A stretch of 64,000 bases of DNA from Candidatus Gastranaerophilales bacterium. GTDB lineage: Bacteria > Cyanobacteriota > Vampirovibrionia > Gastranaerophilales > Gastranaerophilaceae. Location of the stretch: positions 62,001-126,000 of the forward strand of contig CALUQH010000032.1 of NCBI GenBank assembly GCA_944322885.1, read 5' to 3'. The translations under genes and the position numbers were made by a program. Below the pieces are notes generated by a model, which did not search any database, was not told the DNA's origin, and was given only the letters and a program-made list of their open reading frames with translations. Shown piece by piece: positions 52,258-60,189 of this stretch. How positions within the stretch are numbered: the first letter of the stretch is position 1; every line of letters starts with the position of its first letter.

Positions 52258-52849
52258 ATAAACCCTTTCTATTTTTTTATTAATATTAACATAAATATAT
52301 TATTAAAGTTAATACCCGCCCTTCCCCTCTCTAATAAGGGAAGGTATTTATACAAAGCAAAACAGATACAAGGAATAAGAGATTCCGAAACAAGTTCGGA
52401 ATGACAATAATACCCTGGTGCATTGACAGAATAAAGCGATAACAAGAATATCTTTAAGTATTTTAGAACACTGAAAAAAGCGGCTTATGCAATACCATAA
52501 GCTGTCATGGGTAGAGCGGCACGCTTCTTCTTTAGTTTAAACCGCATAAGTTTAATCCAAAATCTAAATGACGGGTGGAGCAGCACGCTCCTTCTTTAGA
52601 GTAGATATTATAAATTTATTCAAAACCTGATTGGCGGGTGCAGCGGCTACGCTGCAAAAAAAGAGCCGCAAGGCTCTGGCGAAAATAAAAAAAGTTGATG
52701 AATATCGGCAAACGTGGTAAAGAAAAGGAGCCGCAAGGCTCCGTTGGAATTAAGAATAGCTGGAAGTATGAAAAAGATTTAATTATATTTAATACTCTTT
52801 TCATTCATAAGGCAATTACCCGATTGATTAGTATTTGAATAAAAATTTT
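52258..52849. other. Intergenic region with a series of related hairpins
   Basis: There is no convincing gene. It contains half a dispersed repeat (52310-52346), the palindrome ATTCCGAA...TTCGGAAT (52383-52402), and then successive GC-rich stem-loops: AGCGGCACGCT (about 52516), GGAGCAGCACGCTCC (about 52577), GCAGCGGCTACGCTGC (about 52638), AGAGCCGCAAGGCTCT (about 52662) and GGAGCCGCAAGGCTCC (about 52727). CTTCTTTAG follows the first two. It looks like a decaying repeat array. Confidence 0.5.
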
Positions 52850-53110
52850 TTAAACGTTTGTCCTAATTTGGCTGAGACATTGGGCCAACTGGTCAGGGCA
52901 GCTTGTCGATTTATCCCCGCATTTTATACCCGAAAGTTTAGAAATTACATCATCGACTTTCATGCCTTTTACAAGACTTTTTATCCCTTTAAGGTTCCCA
53001 TTGCAGCCGCCTATAAAGTCAACATCAGTTATTATATCTTCATCATTAATTTTTACCTGCATCAAACGGCAGCAGGTTCCGGATGTTTCATATTGAATAA
53101 TTCTTTCCAT
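52850..53110 (-). CDS. TSCPD domain protein (TIGR03905 family)
   Basis: This 86-residue protein has the TSCPD layout: TSGTCCRLMQVKI near residue 8, DVDFIGGCNGNLKGI in the middle and the C-terminal CGDKSTSCPDQLAQCL that names the family. The domain also occurs at the C-terminus of ribonucleotide reductases, so nucleotide or metal binding is possible. ATG at 53110 has GGAG six bases upstream, better than the in-frame TTG at 53122. Confidence 0.85.
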   Translation of the reverse strand: MERIIQYETSGTCCRLMQVKINDEDIITDVDFIGGCNGNLKGIKSLVKGMKVDDVISKLSGIKCGDKSTSCPDQLAQCLSQIRTNV

Positions 53111-53169
53111 ATAGTTCTCCAATTCTTTTATATTTTTTTTAATTATACTCTAATATTTTAGTACAAAAA

Positions 53170-53198
53170 TTGACAAAACATTTAACTATCGTTAATAA
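53170..53198 (+). promoter_or_regulatory. Promoter of a probably leaderless gene
   Basis: TTGACA (53170-53175), 17 bases and TAATAA (53193-53198). The ATG begins seven bases after the -10, so transcription should start at or next to it. Confidence 0.75.
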
Positions 53199-53205
53199 TA
53201 TAGAC

Positions 53206-53736
53206 ATGTTAAAGAAATTAATTCTCTTTTTAGTGTTATTTTTAATTCTGCCTGTAAACGCACAAACCGTCCTGACGGGAGAAGTGACTTACGATGTTGA
53301 TTCTGCAAGAAAAGAACTTTTACAAAACCCGATAAAAAAACTCAGCCCTCAACTTGTTGCAAAATATTTAACCGACAGTGAAAACAGAGAAAATCTCGGC
53401 TATGCACTACAGGGAAATGTGGAATTAAAAGACAGAACCCTTGCATTTTTTTCGGATGGAACTTATGCCGTAATGTATGACAGAGATAAATACCACGTAT
53501 GGTATTATTCACATGAGGGCAAATTAATTTATGCGGAAGAAAAAACAGGGCTTGATTACCCGTACAAATCATATAAATATACAACAATGGGCGAACTTGT
53601 AAATATGGGACTCAGGGTAAGCAAAGAAGAAACTTTTATCTACAGTCCTAACGGCAGACTGATTGCGCACTGGCTGCGGGAAAACGCTTACGACGAGGAC
53701 GGTAATATCATAATGCAGCGAAAATATGCAAAATAA
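53206..53736 (+). CDS. Exported protein of unknown function
   Basis: This 176-residue protein has a signal peptide (MLKKLILFLVLFLILPVNAQ). The mature part has MYDRDKYHVWYYSHEGKLIY and YSPNGRLIAHWLRENAYDED, a beta-rich layout with repeated GKLI/GRLI turns. I do not recognise a family. The start has no Shine-Dalgarno sequence; the promoter placement suggests leaderless translation. A strong terminator follows. Confidence 0.65.
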   Translation: MLKKLILFLVLFLILPVNAQTVLTGEVTYDVDSARKELLQNPIKKLSPQLVAKYLTDSENRENLGYALQGNVELKDRTLAFFSDGTYAVMYDRDKYHVWYYSHEGKLIYAEEKTGLDYPYKSYKYTTMGELVNMGLRVSKEETFIYSPNGRLIAHWLRENAYDEDGNIIMQRKYAK

Positions 53737-53774
53737 AAGAAGATAAGCTTTTCATAAACGGCTTATCTTCTTTT
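53735..53774 (+). terminator. Terminator
   Basis: AAAAGAAGATAAGC pairs with GCTTATCTTCTTTT over 14 base pairs; it can act on both strands and also lies behind the converging nitroreductase gene. Confidence 0.85.
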
Positions 53775-53785
53775 ATCACATTTGT

Positions 53786-54649
53786 TTATTTCAAATTCCA
53801 GAAATATCTTAACATTTTGTCTTTAAAGCCGAGTTTTTTAAATTCGCCTTTTTTAACCGATGTAATTTCAAACGGCTCTGGCTGAACTGTTCTGGCATAT
53901 TTTATATCAGGCTCGCCAAACAGCATAACGTAAGATGCCTTGTAACCCTTCGGGATTTCAAGATAATCCGATAACTCGGGCATTATCATCAGGCAAAATT
54001 CAGCCAGACCGCACCAGCATGTGCCGACATTCATACTCTGAGCGTAAAGTTCAAAGTAACTCAATGCAATCATCGGGTCAACAGCATAACACGGTGCATT
54101 AACAGGGGTTGATACAACAACCATGTGAGGTGCACCCCTGAAAATAATATCATCTCCGTTTAAGAATGATTTAAGGTATCTGTTGAATTTATTTACAATA
54201 GCTTTTACAGGTTTTTTGGTCAGAGCATCAACAACTTTGCTGTTTACATAGCCTCTGAATTCATTCATTACCTCTATATCATCAATAAAAGCAAAATGAA
54301 GTTTATGAAAATTACACCCTGTCGGAACCCAGTTTAACATATTTTTCAGTTTGTCCATTTTTGTGCTGTCAAGATTTTGCTGTTTATAGTGTCTGTAACT
54401 TCTTCTGCTTTTTATTAAATTCAAAATCATTTCAGGGTTTTGAAAATAAATTTTATCGGAATTTTCGGGATGTTTTCCGCATACAGAAAGCGCGCCTGTC
54501 GGACAAATTGCAAGACAGTGCTGGCATTTAAAGCATTTATTTTCATCTATAACAGGAATTTTTTCATCATTAAATTCTAAAGCATTTGCAGAACAGTCTT
54601 TAATACACTGGCCGCAATGTATACATTTTTCCTTATCAATTTCAAACAT
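53786..54649 (-). CDS. Nitroreductase with N-terminal 2[4Fe-4S] ferredoxin domain
   Basis: This 287-residue protein has two ferredoxin motifs (CIHCGQCIKDCSANAL, residues about 9-24, and CFKCQHCLAICPTGAL). An FMN-dependent nitroreductase domain follows (about 75-260: LIKSRRSYRHYKQ, WVPTGCNFH, MIALSYFELYAQSMNVGTCW). Such fused proteins are common in anaerobes and would reduce nitro or quinone compounds with ferredoxin-like electron supply. An anaerobic lifestyle fits. It is monocistronic. Confidence 0.88.
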   Translation of the reverse strand: MFEIDKEKCIHCGQCIKDCSANALEFNDEKIPVIDENKCFKCQHCLAICPTGALSVCGKHPENSDKIYFQNPEMILNLIKSRRSYRHYKQQNLDSTKMDKLKNMLNWVPTGCNFHKLHFAFIDDIEVMNEFRGYVNSKVVDALTKKPVKAIVNKFNRYLKSFLNGDDIIFRGAPHMVVVSTPVNAPCYAVDPMIALSYFELYAQSMNVGTCWCGLAEFCLMIMPELSDYLEIPKGYKASYVMLFGEPDIKYARTVQPEPFEITSVKKGEFKKLGFKDKMLRYFWNLK

Positions 54650-54741
54650 AATTTCTACCGCCTTCCTAAATAATTTATTTTATTATTATACATAAAAAAT
54701 GAATTTATATTGTGATATAATTTTATCAGTCGGGAATTTGT

Positions 54742-56046
54742 ATGAAAAAGTTTATTCTAATATTGCTGATAATTTTCATTTGCCCTTCGGTTTATGCAGG
54801 TGAAATAAAAAAAATCTCTCTGCAGGAAGCGCTTGATATTGCCGTTGAAAACAATATTGATTATCAGGCCTCAAAAATAGATATCGGAATAGCCGAAAAT
54901 AAGGTAAAAGCTTCTAACCGTCTGCAAAACCCGCAGATTAATACCTTTTTTAATATCGGTGATATAGGCAAAGGCAACCCGCAGACAGCAGGTTTGTCAG
55001 AAACTGTTGAGATTGCAAAACGCGATGCAAGAAAAAAATTAGCTCTTGCAAATTTGGAACTTACAAAACAAAATCTTGATTACATTAAATTTGATTTAAA
55101 AATGGATGTCAGAGAAGCTTATGTAAACCTTGTTCTGGCAAAAGAAATTCTTTTAGTTCTTGAATCAAGACAAAGATTGTTGCAAGATCTTCTTGAAATA
55201 GCAAAAAAACGTGTAGCAGCCGGCGAAGTTGAAGAAATTGATGTAATTCAAACGGAAATCGCATTAAATCAGCTTGTTATTCAGGTTAATACCCAAAAAG
55301 CAAACGTTAAAAGCTCAATGTTCAATTTCAATAAAGCCATAAATATTAAAAATGAAGGCTCAATAAAATATGACGCACAGGATGATAATTTTTCCGATAA
55401 AGATGATTTTATAGCCCTGTTAAGCCCCAAACCGCGCGACAAATTGCCTCCTTTTGAATTAATAATGGAAAATTCCCTGAAAAACAGATATGATATAAAA
55501 ATTGCTAAACAGGAAATTGATGTTGCAAAGAAAAATCTTGTATATGTGGCACGCCAGAGAGTTCCAGACATTGAACTTCAAGGCGGTTACGGTTTTATGA
55601 CAAAAGGGATGAGCGAATCAGGGTCATATACAAACGGCGCTTATGCAGGCGCAAATATAGTTAACATACCGCTTTTTTACACCTTTAAACCTGAAATCCA
55701 AAATGCAAAAATGCAGGTAAATCAGGCTGAATTAAAATACACATCAGTTGAAAACAAAGCTATAAATGATTTGCACAGCGCTTATGAAAAATTTCTGACA
55801 GCCAAATTAAATTTGAATTATTACAATGATAATCTGCTTAAAAATTCCAACGAACTTATAAAAGTTGCCAAAAAGAATTATGCGCAGGGTAAATCGTCCC
55901 TGACAACTCTTATAGTTATGGAACAGTCCTACAGATCAATTGTTGCAGGATATACTTATGCTCTGGCGGATTATTACAACTGTTGGATTGATTTTTTAAG
56001 AGAGGTTAACGTTGAAAATTTCAATCTCAAAGAAGAAAGTTTATAA
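54742..56046 (+). CDS. TolC-family outer-membrane efflux protein
   Basis: This 434-residue protein has a signal peptide (MKKFILILLIIFICPSVYA), then two OEP repeats with long coiled helices: ISLQEALDIAVENN begins the first, LPPFELIMENSLKNRYDIKI the second. It would form a trimeric outer-membrane channel for efflux or type I export. No inner-membrane or adaptor gene adjoins it, so the partner is elsewhere. It could serve the large neighbouring adhesin only if that used a type I route; the signal type argues against this. Confidence 0.88.
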   Translation: MKKFILILLIIFICPSVYAGEIKKISLQEALDIAVENNIDYQASKIDIGIAENKVKASNRLQNPQINTFFNIGDIGKGNPQTAGLSETVEIAKRDARKKLALANLELTKQNLDYIKFDLKMDVREAYVNLVLAKEILLVLESRQRLLQDLLEIAKKRVAAGEVEEIDVIQTEIALNQLVIQVNTQKANVKSSMFNFNKAINIKNEGSIKYDAQDDNFSDKDDFIALLSPKPRDKLPPFELIMENSLKNRYDIKIAKQEIDVAKKNLVYVARQRVPDIELQGGYGFMTKGMSESGSYTNGAYAGANIVNIPLFYTFKPEIQNAKMQVNQAELKYTSVENKAINDLHSAYEKFLTAKLNLNYYNDNLLKNSNELIKVAKKNYAQGKSSLTTLIVMEQSYRSIVAGYTYALADYYNCWIDFLREVNVENFNLKEESL

Positions 56047-56048
56047 TA

Positions 56049-56082
56049 AAAAAGAGGTTAAATAATTTAACCTCTTTTTTTA
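56049..56082. terminator. Bidirectional terminator between tolC-like gene and adhesin
   Basis: AAAAAGAGGTTAAA pairs with TTTAACCTCTTTTT around a three-base loop, with T-runs on both strands. Confidence 0.88.
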
Positions 56083-56086
56083 CTTA

Positions 56087-59000
56087 TTAATCATCAACTG
56101 TTGTTGTTGATATATTCTGTATTGTCTGGACAATCGGTTCATCTTTTTCAATCAAGCTTAAGTATAATAATTTGTTTGCTGTTGCCTGATCCAGATCTAT
56201 GAACTTACCTCCGGCTTTTACATCGCTTGCTGAAACGATTTTAACGTTTGCATCAATTGTCAGATCTCCGTATTGAATATGTACAGGAACAACATCTCCG
56301 ACTTTCAATGATTTATTATGTTTAAGAGATACACCGCCTCTTGAGATATCTGTTATTGATACAACTCCATCGGTTGTTGAATCAAATGTAATCGGGTTCT
56401 GGTTGTCTTCTGCATCAAATCTCATATATTGACGTTTATCTATTGAATCAACTTTGTCACTTACGACACGCTGTTTGTATACTTCTTTACCAAAGTCGTA
56501 GTTGATATCAGGAGTTGGTTCAGGTTCAGGATCCGGGTCAGTATCCGCATCTGTATCGGTATCGGTATCGTTGTCACTGTCTGTGTCATCGTCATTATCG
56601 ATATCCGTGTCAGAATCAGAATCCGTATCATCGTCATTGTCGTTATCGATATCACTGTCTGTATCACTATCATTATCTGTATCTACATCAGTATCGGTAT
56701 CCGTATCTGTGTCATTATCTGTATCTGTATCGTCATCAGTATCACTGTCTACATCCGTGTCGGTATCTGTGTCACTATCAGTATCTGTATCCATATCCGT
56801 ATCAGTGTCAGTGTCCGTATCGGTATCTGAATCTGTATCTACGTCTGTGTCAGTGTCCGTGTCAGTATCGTTATCAGTATCCGTATCATCATCACTGTCA
56901 GTGTCATCGTCATTGTCAACATCAGTGTCAGTATCTGTGTCACTATCAGTATCTGTATCCATATCTGTATCCGTGTCGGTATCTGTATCGGTATCAGTGT
57001 CGAGAGGAACTTCATTTTCTTCCTCTTCAGGTACTACAAGGTTATCATCATCTTCTTCAGTACCTTGTTTATCGCCGTCGTTACCGCCATTTACGCCGTC
57101 ATATCCTTCATCTCCGCCTTGAGAGCTTCCGCCGTAATAGTAGTTACGTCCGTTACCGCCTTCGGAAGTCTGATTTTCAGGATCACCGCCGACTGCTTCA
57201 ACATCTTCAGGTCTTACAGCTTTTGCTCTGATTGAGATATCTGAATCATTATCATCTGCTGCGTTTGTTAATTTCTCTGTTGTATCATCTTTAACTACTG
57301 TAGAAGGATTAAACTTATTTCCGTTTTCTCCGCGGTGTTTACCCATATTGAAGTAGTAGCCGCCTGCATAAGCGTTATCTGCAACAAGAGTTAAATCTTG
57401 TTCATGAACCCAATTGCCGTCCTGATCATATCTGCCGTTGCCGTCATTGCCCTGACCTCTTAAGGTACCGTTTTTAACAACGATTGTAGAATCAGCTGCG
57501 TGTTCATATTCTGGATTTTCATTTTCATCCCAATAGCTGCCCAGGTCAAGTGCAGTAAGTTTTGCTTTTTCAGGATGAATATTTGTATTTTCGCCGTAGT
57601 AATCGTTTGCGTATGTCGGAACTTCACCAAGATGTTCGATATACATATTTTTACCGCGGGTTGTTAAATCAATTCTGTTTGCGGCTGTAGTTTCGCGAAC
57701 ATATACATCGCCTGAGAATTCTGCGTTAATAGAACCTTCTCTAGAAATCAATCCGCCGATATTTGTATCGAGTTTACTGCCGTCTTCAGCGTCCAAGCCT
57801 TTGACATGAATATCTTTTATAGCAAGCATATCAACGCCATTGCTGCCTTCATCAACAGTTGTCGGAACGTGAGGTTTTGTAGCATCATCACCGTAGAAAA
57901 GGTTTTCAGCGCCATTTTGTCTGAAAGTTAAAGCATTATCAGCTGCGCCGATATTTCCGCTTGCAATGATAGAAATACCTGTACCTTCAACGCGCGGATG
58001 TTTTTTGTCTGCATCTCCGCCGTTGATAATATCAAATTCCTGTGAACCTTTTGTTGAAGAATCAGCAAGAAGAATTACACGTCCGTCAGCTTTAATCTGA
58101 TCAACTTTCATATCTTTGTTGATACTTGCAAGGTTAATAAGCGAACCATTTCCTTCGCTTACGGCTTTAACATCTCCGTCAACAGCGATGTTAACTGATT
58201 TTGTTAAATCGCGTGCATTTGTGCCAATGCCTGTATAAACTCCGTCATTCGGGCCGACTTCTTCGCCGATTGCACCGTTTTGAACATCGATAGTTAAACC
58301 GGCTCCTTCAGTTGTAGCAATCAATACATTGCTTACACCGTTATTAAGAAGGTCACCGTCTGTAACCTGTATATTTACTTTTGCATTTGACTGAATATTG
58401 TTATCAGTAACCTGTGCACTGCCGATTTTCATATCAGAATTGCTGTTTATAAATTTGACAGTTGCGCCTGCGTTGGTATTGGACACTTTACCTTTAATAT
58501 CCATACCGCTAGTACCGCTGTTATCAACAAGCAATGAAGAACCGTTTGAAGTTACTATACCTGTTGTATCTACAAGTAACTGACCGTTTGTATTTTCTAA
58601 TTTTAATGCTCCCGTGTTATTTGTTACATTGCCTGATACAAGCAAACCTCCGTTACCGCTGTTTGTCATTGTCAAATCACCGGTATTAGTTACATTGCCG
58701 CTTATATTCAAAGCACCATTAGTGTTTGTAAAAGTTGCATTTCCATTGTTGTTTACGGTTCCGCCGACTAACAAGCCGTTAGCCCCTGTTTCATTTGTGG
58801 CAATCAATGTGCCTTCATTAGTAATTGTACCGTTAAGTCCGATACCAGTTCCGGAACCGTTGTTGGTAAATGTCATGGTACCTTTGTTTTTAACGATACC
58901 TGTTGTATCAACAAGAAGTTCTCCGCCTGAGTTTGTAACGGTTAAGTTACCATTGGGATTAGAAACTTCGCCTGTTATATTAACACCTGAAGCGCCTTCG

Positions 59001-60055
59001 TTTGTGATAGTTATGTTGCCTTTGCCGTAGTTTTTAACCTGTCCGCCAACAGAAGTGCCGGTAACAGATTTAATTTCAATGTTACCGTTATTATTAACAA
59101 ATGTATTGGCAGAACTCATATTATCATTTACTAATGATTCAAATAATGTGTCAGCAGCATCTTTACCTGTCAAAGCGTTAGTAAGATTGTTGCCTAAACC
59201 TGCAACAACAAGTCCGTTAACATCAACCTGTCCGCCTTGCAGACTAACATCACCGCGGGCAGCAATTCTTCCGCCTGTTTGTATATTAATATTACCGCCT
59301 GTTTGTGATCCGTCTTTTAATGATAAAACACTGCCATTACCGGCTTGTAATGTCGATGGGTCAAATGTTCTATCAATATTATTAGCTACAAAAACGGTAT
59401 CACTATATGTCTTATCAAGATCATATTTACCTTCCGTTACAGGATCGTTTTCAACAACCTTTACACCAGTAAGTCTTCCTTCTTGTGTTGTAGGAAGTTT
59501 CAAATAATTTGATAAAGCATCATAAGAATTTTGTGTAGGAGCAATAACAGATAAACTTCCTACATTCAAAACACCGGAAGCACCAACAACCATACCGTTT
59601 GGTGATATAATCATTAAATTGCCATCTGTTTTTAAAGGACCGCCTGCACTTTGCAAAGCATTAACAATACCGTTTATATTAACACCGCTGTTAACAAGTG
59701 CAACAAATGTATTAATAGCTCCTTCTGCACCTGGAGTTAAATGTACACTGTGAGTTCCATTTGTACCATTCCATGTAACATCAACATTTTGTTGATTAAT
59801 ATAACTATATATAAAGTTAAGAATATCACCTTGAGTTAAGTCAATTTTATCAAACTGCTTAAAACCGGTTTGTCCATTAACTGCATCAGGCCCAATATTC
59901 CAAGTGTTGTCACCCACACTTGGTTTTATAGCAGAACCGTCAGCATTAGTAATACTTGAAGCCAAAGCCTGATAAGCAAGCGACTGCTGCATTATCAGTA
60001 AGAAACTTAATACAAATGCTATTACTCTTTTTTTATTAATACCTTGTGTCTTCAT
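56087..60055 (-). CDS. Filamentous-haemagglutinin-like adhesin with Asp/Thr repeat and C-terminal PilZ-like domain
   Basis: The 1322-residue protein starts with an extended signal peptide (about 1-33). A TPS/haemagglutination domain follows (about 40-190: SPNGMVVGASGVLNVGSLSV is the NPNGI/L-type motif), then a long run of beta-helix repeats of about 20 residues (LTMTNSGNGGLLVSGNVTNN and similar). A Gly/Asn-rich linker precedes an extreme Asp-Thr/Ser dipeptide repeat (about 1018-1172). The C-terminal domain has RQYMR (RxxxR, 1208-1212) and DISRGGVSL (DxSxxG, about 1236), both PilZ c-di-GMP motifs. ATG at 60055 follows AGGTGA; an upstream ATG (60085) has no site. No TpsB partner is in the window. 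Confidence 0.85.
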   Translation of the reverse strand: MKTQGINKKRVIAFVLSFLLIMQQSLAYQALASSITNADGSAIKPSVGDNTWNIGPDAVNGQTGFKQFDKIDLTQGDILNFIYSYINQQNVDVTWNGTNGTHSVHLTPGAEGAINTFVALVNSGVNINGIVNALQSAGGPLKTDGNLMIISPNGMVVGASGVLNVGSLSVIAPTQNSYDALSNYLKLPTTQEGRLTGVKVVENDPVTEGKYDLDKTYSDTVFVANNIDRTFDPSTLQAGNGSVLSLKDGSQTGGNINIQTGGRIAARGDVSLQGGQVDVNGLVVAGLGNNLTNALTGKDAADTLFESLVNDNMSSANTFVNNNGNIEIKSVTGTSVGGQVKNYGKGNITITNEGASGVNITGEVSNPNGNLTVTNSGGELLVDTTGIVKNKGTMTFTNNGSGTGIGLNGTITNEGTLIATNETGANGLLVGGTVNNNGNATFTNTNGALNISGNVTNTGDLTMTNSGNGGLLVSGNVTNNTGALKLENTNGQLLVDTTGIVTSNGSSLLVDNSGTSGMDIKGKVSNTNAGATVKFINSNSDMKIGSAQVTDNNIQSNAKVNIQVTDGDLLNNGVSNVLIATTEGAGLTIDVQNGAIGEEVGPNDGVYTGIGTNARDLTKSVNIAVDGDVKAVSEGNGSLINLASINKDMKVDQIKADGRVILLADSSTKGSQEFDIINGGDADKKHPRVEGTGISIIASGNIGAADNALTFRQNGAENLFYGDDATKPHVPTTVDEGSNGVDMLAIKDIHVKGLDAEDGSKLDTNIGGLISREGSINAEFSGDVYVRETTAANRIDLTTRGKNMYIEHLGEVPTYANDYYGENTNIHPEKAKLTALDLGSYWDENENPEYEHAADSTIVVKNGTLRGQGNDGNGRYDQDGNWVHEQDLTLVADNAYAGGYYFNMGKHRGENGNKFNPSTVVKDDTTEKLTNAADDNDSDISIRAKAVRPEDVEAVGGDPENQTSEGGNGRNYYYGGSSQGGDEGYDGVNGGNDGDKQGTEEDDDNLVVPEEEENEVPLDTDTDTDTDTDTDMDTDTDSDTDTDTDVDNDDDTDSDDDTDTDNDTDTDTDTDVDTDSDTDTDTDTDTDMDTDTDSDTDTDTDVDSDTDDDTDTDNDTDTDTDTDVDTDNDSDTDSDIDNDNDDDTDSDSDTDIDNDDDTDSDNDTDTDTDADTDPDPEPEPTPDINYDFGKEVYKQRVVSDKVDSIDKRQYMRFDAEDNQNPITFDSTTDGVVSITDISRGGVSLKHNKSLKVGDVVPVHIQYGDLTIDANVKIVSASDVKAGGKFIDLDQATANKLLYLSLIEKDEPIVQTIQNISTTTVDD
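56541..57003 (-). repeat. Tandem Asp-Thr/Ser coding repeat
   Basis: About 155 codons of alternating D with T, S, N or V, encoded by GAYACN-type hexamers. A higher-order unit of about 50-56 residues (MDTDTDSDTDTDTDVD) appears twice. Such arrays are prone to length change and give a stiff acidic, perhaps calcium-binding, stalk. Confidence 0.9.
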
Positions 60056-60189
60056 AGGTTTCACCTGTTTCTTTTTCTTATGCACATGAACACTTTACGT
60101 TACATGTATATAAACGGTTTTTTTCATACATTCTTTACTTTTTTTCATCATGTTTTTACAAAAGTTAATATTGTATATATCATATTTTT

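Noticed and set aside
52376..52760. CRISPR array
   Set aside because: Hairpins differ in sequence and spacing; no constant repeat-spacer unit and no cas genes.
56502..57231. Two long plus-strand frames (Ser-Val and Tyr-Arg rich)
   Set aside because: They are antisense by-products of the Asp-Thr repeat of the adhesin; no start context or family features.
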